Positions 62,475 to 64,000 of a DNA stretch of 64,000 bases are shown one piece after another. The position numbers were made by a program, and so were the translations under genes. Positions within the stretch are counted from its first letter, which is position 1; each line of letters starts with the position of its first letter. The stretch is from CAG-877 sp045125935. GTDB lineage: Bacteria > Bacillota_I > Bacilli_A > RF39 > UBA660. The notes under the pieces were generated by a model. That model was given only the letters and a program-made list of their open reading frames with translations. It had not been told where the DNA came from and ran no database searches. Location of the stretch: assembly GCA_045125935.1 (NCBI GenBank), contig JBGVNW010000068.1:124001-188000 (forward strand). The letters are read 5' to 3'.

Positions 62475-62482
62475 TATTTATG
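62475..62482 (-). promoter_or_regulatory. CATAAATA late-type motif, minus strand
   Basis: GCCATAAATATAATATAA on the minus strand, 33 bases before the ATG at 62441; it overlaps the ATG of the divergent gene. Confidence 0.55.
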
Positions 62483-64000
62483 GCACAAAAAACACTAAAA
62501 GATATAGTTAAAGAAGATAATAAATTGAGAAAATTTAATCTCATTAAACATAATAAGTATGATAAAAATACATGGGAGTTCTATATCACAGACGAAAGAT
62601 CTCCATATAGTGGTTGTGTAGAATATCTATCCGAACATCGCTATCAGATGACTACAATGAGACACAATAATCATTTCTTCTTAATATATAAAATATATAT
62701 GGAAGATGGAAAAGAACCAGAATATTTAGTTGATATCAGAAAAGCAAATCATAGAAACTCTGTTGAAAAGTTCGTAAATTCAATAGCAGAGTATAGTGTA
62801 TATTCAAATGATATATCTATTGTAAAAAATGCACCATCATTCAAAATATCACAGCGAGAAATGAAATATCTGAAAATAGATAACTTTCTTGATCTGTGTC
62901 ATAAATTTGGTAATTTTTCTGCTATTGGAACTGGATTAACAAGAGATATTCGCAATCTTATTGTGCTTGATATTGATGTTGATTGTGATACGGATAGCAA
63001 TAAAGCAGAAGTTAATAGAATATTATTAGAGTTTGCAAAATGCAATGCGTTACCTGATTTTATTATAAAAAATCATGCGTCACATCATATACAGATGCAA
63101 TGGCTTGTAAAAGATGTTCAATATAAAAAAATGAATAACAATGTCATTAAAAAACTTATTAAGACATTAAATGAAGATGAAAATAAACGAAAAGAAATTA
63201 ATATTTTCGGAACAAATTTTACAGAACTAACACAATGGGGTATTGATTATCGAAAATTTTCTAACGCACTTACATTCATAAGTAAGAAATATAAATTCGG
63301 AGATAAAAATTATAAATATTGGAAAGCAAAAAACTACGAATCGGCAAGACTTGGTTTATACGACCTTGAACTGATGATGCCATATTACAGGGATGGTGAA
63401 ATAAAATATCTATCCAAAGAAGAGATGGATTCACTGTTGGAAACAAAAGAAGCAAGACAGGAATATTATAACGAGGCACCTACCATTATAGAACTCTATC
63501 AAAAAACAAAACATCTTATAAGTGAGCACATCAAAAAGATTGATGACAAAAAAATTAAAAGAATTAAGGATGAAGATGTTGAGATGGAAGAAAACGTCAT
63601 CAAGAGAAATAAGATGGTGGTATCTAAAGAAGATATTGAAAATGGAGATTTTGGCAAATCAAGAAATACATTTGTTCTGAATTGTACTCGAACAATGACA
63701 TGGCGGATAGCAAGAAAATATAAATTTAGGAATTCTAATGATATTATATCATTAAATGAAAAAGAACATAATAAATTCAAAAATGAAATTTTATCGGCAG
63801 TAAAAGAACTGTTTGGTAAAATGGATGAAAAATATAATGGTATATGGCCAGAAACAACAAATCACGGCAAATATACAAAAGAAGAATTTGAAAATACATT
63901 TAATAATTCATTTACATATGCTATAAGCATGATTAATGACTTTTATTATACAGATGAACAAAGAGAGCAGAGTATTGAAAGTCGCAGATTATCAAAAAAT
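62480..64000 (+). CDS. primase/replicase-type protein (AEP fold), cut by the window end
   Basis: An uninterrupted frame of 507 codons starts MAQKTLKDIVKEDNK and has no stop before 64000. Residues 158-167 (RNLIVLDIDV, D164 and D166) and 193-208 (DFIIKNHASHHIQMQW) form the DxD and (S/H)H strands of replicase-type primases (Pfam 03090-like). A long charged helical region (about 350-400) follows. It would make primers or start replication. The 3' end is outside the window, so later domains such as a helicase cannot be judged. It starts next to a divergent pair with DNA-processing genes. Confidence 0.62.
   Translation, partial: MAQKTLKDIVKEDNKLRKFNLIKHNKYDKNTWEFYITDERSPYSGCVEYLSEHRYQMTTMRHNNHFFLIYKIYMEDGKEPEYLVDIRKANHRNSVEKFVNSIAEYSVYSNDISIVKNAPSFKISQREMKYLKIDNFLDLCHKFGNFSAIGTGLTRDIRNLIVLDIDVDCDTDSNKAEVNRILLEFAKCNALPDFIIKNHASHHIQMQWLVKDVQYKKMNNNVIKKLIKTLNEDENKRKEINIFGTNFTELTQWGIDYRKFSNALTFISKKYKFGDKNYKYWKAKNYESARLGLYDLELMMPYYRDGEIKYLSKEEMDSLLETKEARQEYYNEAPTIIELYQKTKHLISEHIKKIDDKKIKRIKDEDVEMEENVIKRNKMVVSKEDIENGDFGKSRNTFVLNCTRTMTWRIARKYKFRNSNDIISLNEKEHNKFKNEILSAVKELFGKMDEKYNGIWPETTNHGKYTKEEFENTFNNSFTYAISMINDFYYTDEQREQSIESRRLSKN

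Noticed and set aside
1..64000. Recoded stop codon as in some gut megaphages
   Set aside because: TAG ends the FNT gene (1420-1422), the genes at 1535 and 2479, and others, with terminators or new starts just after; no gene needs read-through.
1..64000. tRNA and tmRNA genes
   Set aside because: I looked for T-loop (GTTCRA) and acceptor patterns and found none I can support; a covariance-model scan would be decisive.

Overview
This window looks like part of a large, AT-rich phage genome whose host belongs to the Bacteroidetes. Evidence for the host: promoters of the Bacteroidetes type (a TATATTTG or TATCTTTG box, usually followed by TAAT), no clear Shine-Dalgarno sequences, and many proteins resembling Bacteroides/Prevotella families (DUF2693-like SH3 protein, DUF285/BspA-type repeats, GH108-like muramidase, short FNT channel). 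Evidence for a phage: an endolysin, a holin-like protein, a large block of coiled-coil and repeat-rich tail fibre genes, and replication/recombination genes. Several features recall T4-like phages: a Dda/RecD-type helicase, a UvsY-like mediator, a RuvC-fold resolvase, a small sigma-like protein, a CATAAATA motif close to T4 late promoters (TATAAATA), and possible T4-style capsid-targeting leaders. TAA, TAG and TGA all act as stops, so no code change is needed.

Layout. Positions 1-2.9 kb hold small genes, including a compact formate/nitrite-channel homologue. Positions 2.95-4.7 kb form a non-coding, repeat-rich region with six exactly 25-bp-spaced repeats, a candidate replication origin or packaging/structured-RNA locus. 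Positions 4.7-19.7 kb carry DNA/RNA-metabolism genes: two phosphoribosyltransferase-domain paralogues, a Dda-like helicase, an EcoRI-type adenine methylase, a PD-(D/E)XK (MmcB-like) nuclease, an IS607-type element (serine recombinase plus a zinc-finger-less TnpB), a possible primase-fold protein, SmpB, a DUF2828 (Ro60/TROVE-like) protein and a UvsY-like protein. Positions 19.7-53 kb are mainly virion genes: a muramidase, BspA-type leucine-rich-repeat proteins, coiled-coil fibres, a deacetylase-like appendage protein, a candidate holin, two glycosyltransferases and a second, canonical TnpB that sits beside a duplicated gene fragment. Positions 53-64 kb hold the sigma-like gene, a Stealth-like transferase, a third TnpB with a rearranged catalytic site, the amidase endolysin, a 1401-residue structural protein, a RuvC-like resolvase and a primase/replicase cut by the window edge.

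Regulation. Two promoter classes can be read by eye. Bacteroidetes-type boxes precede many genes of the 1-19 kb part. A CATAAATA motif lies about 20-35 bases before many start codons of virion and lysis genes, on either strand. The sigma-like protein at 53.2 kb is the natural candidate to read the second class. Bidirectional hairpin terminators separate convergent units. All function calls were made by reading the sequence; no database search was run.
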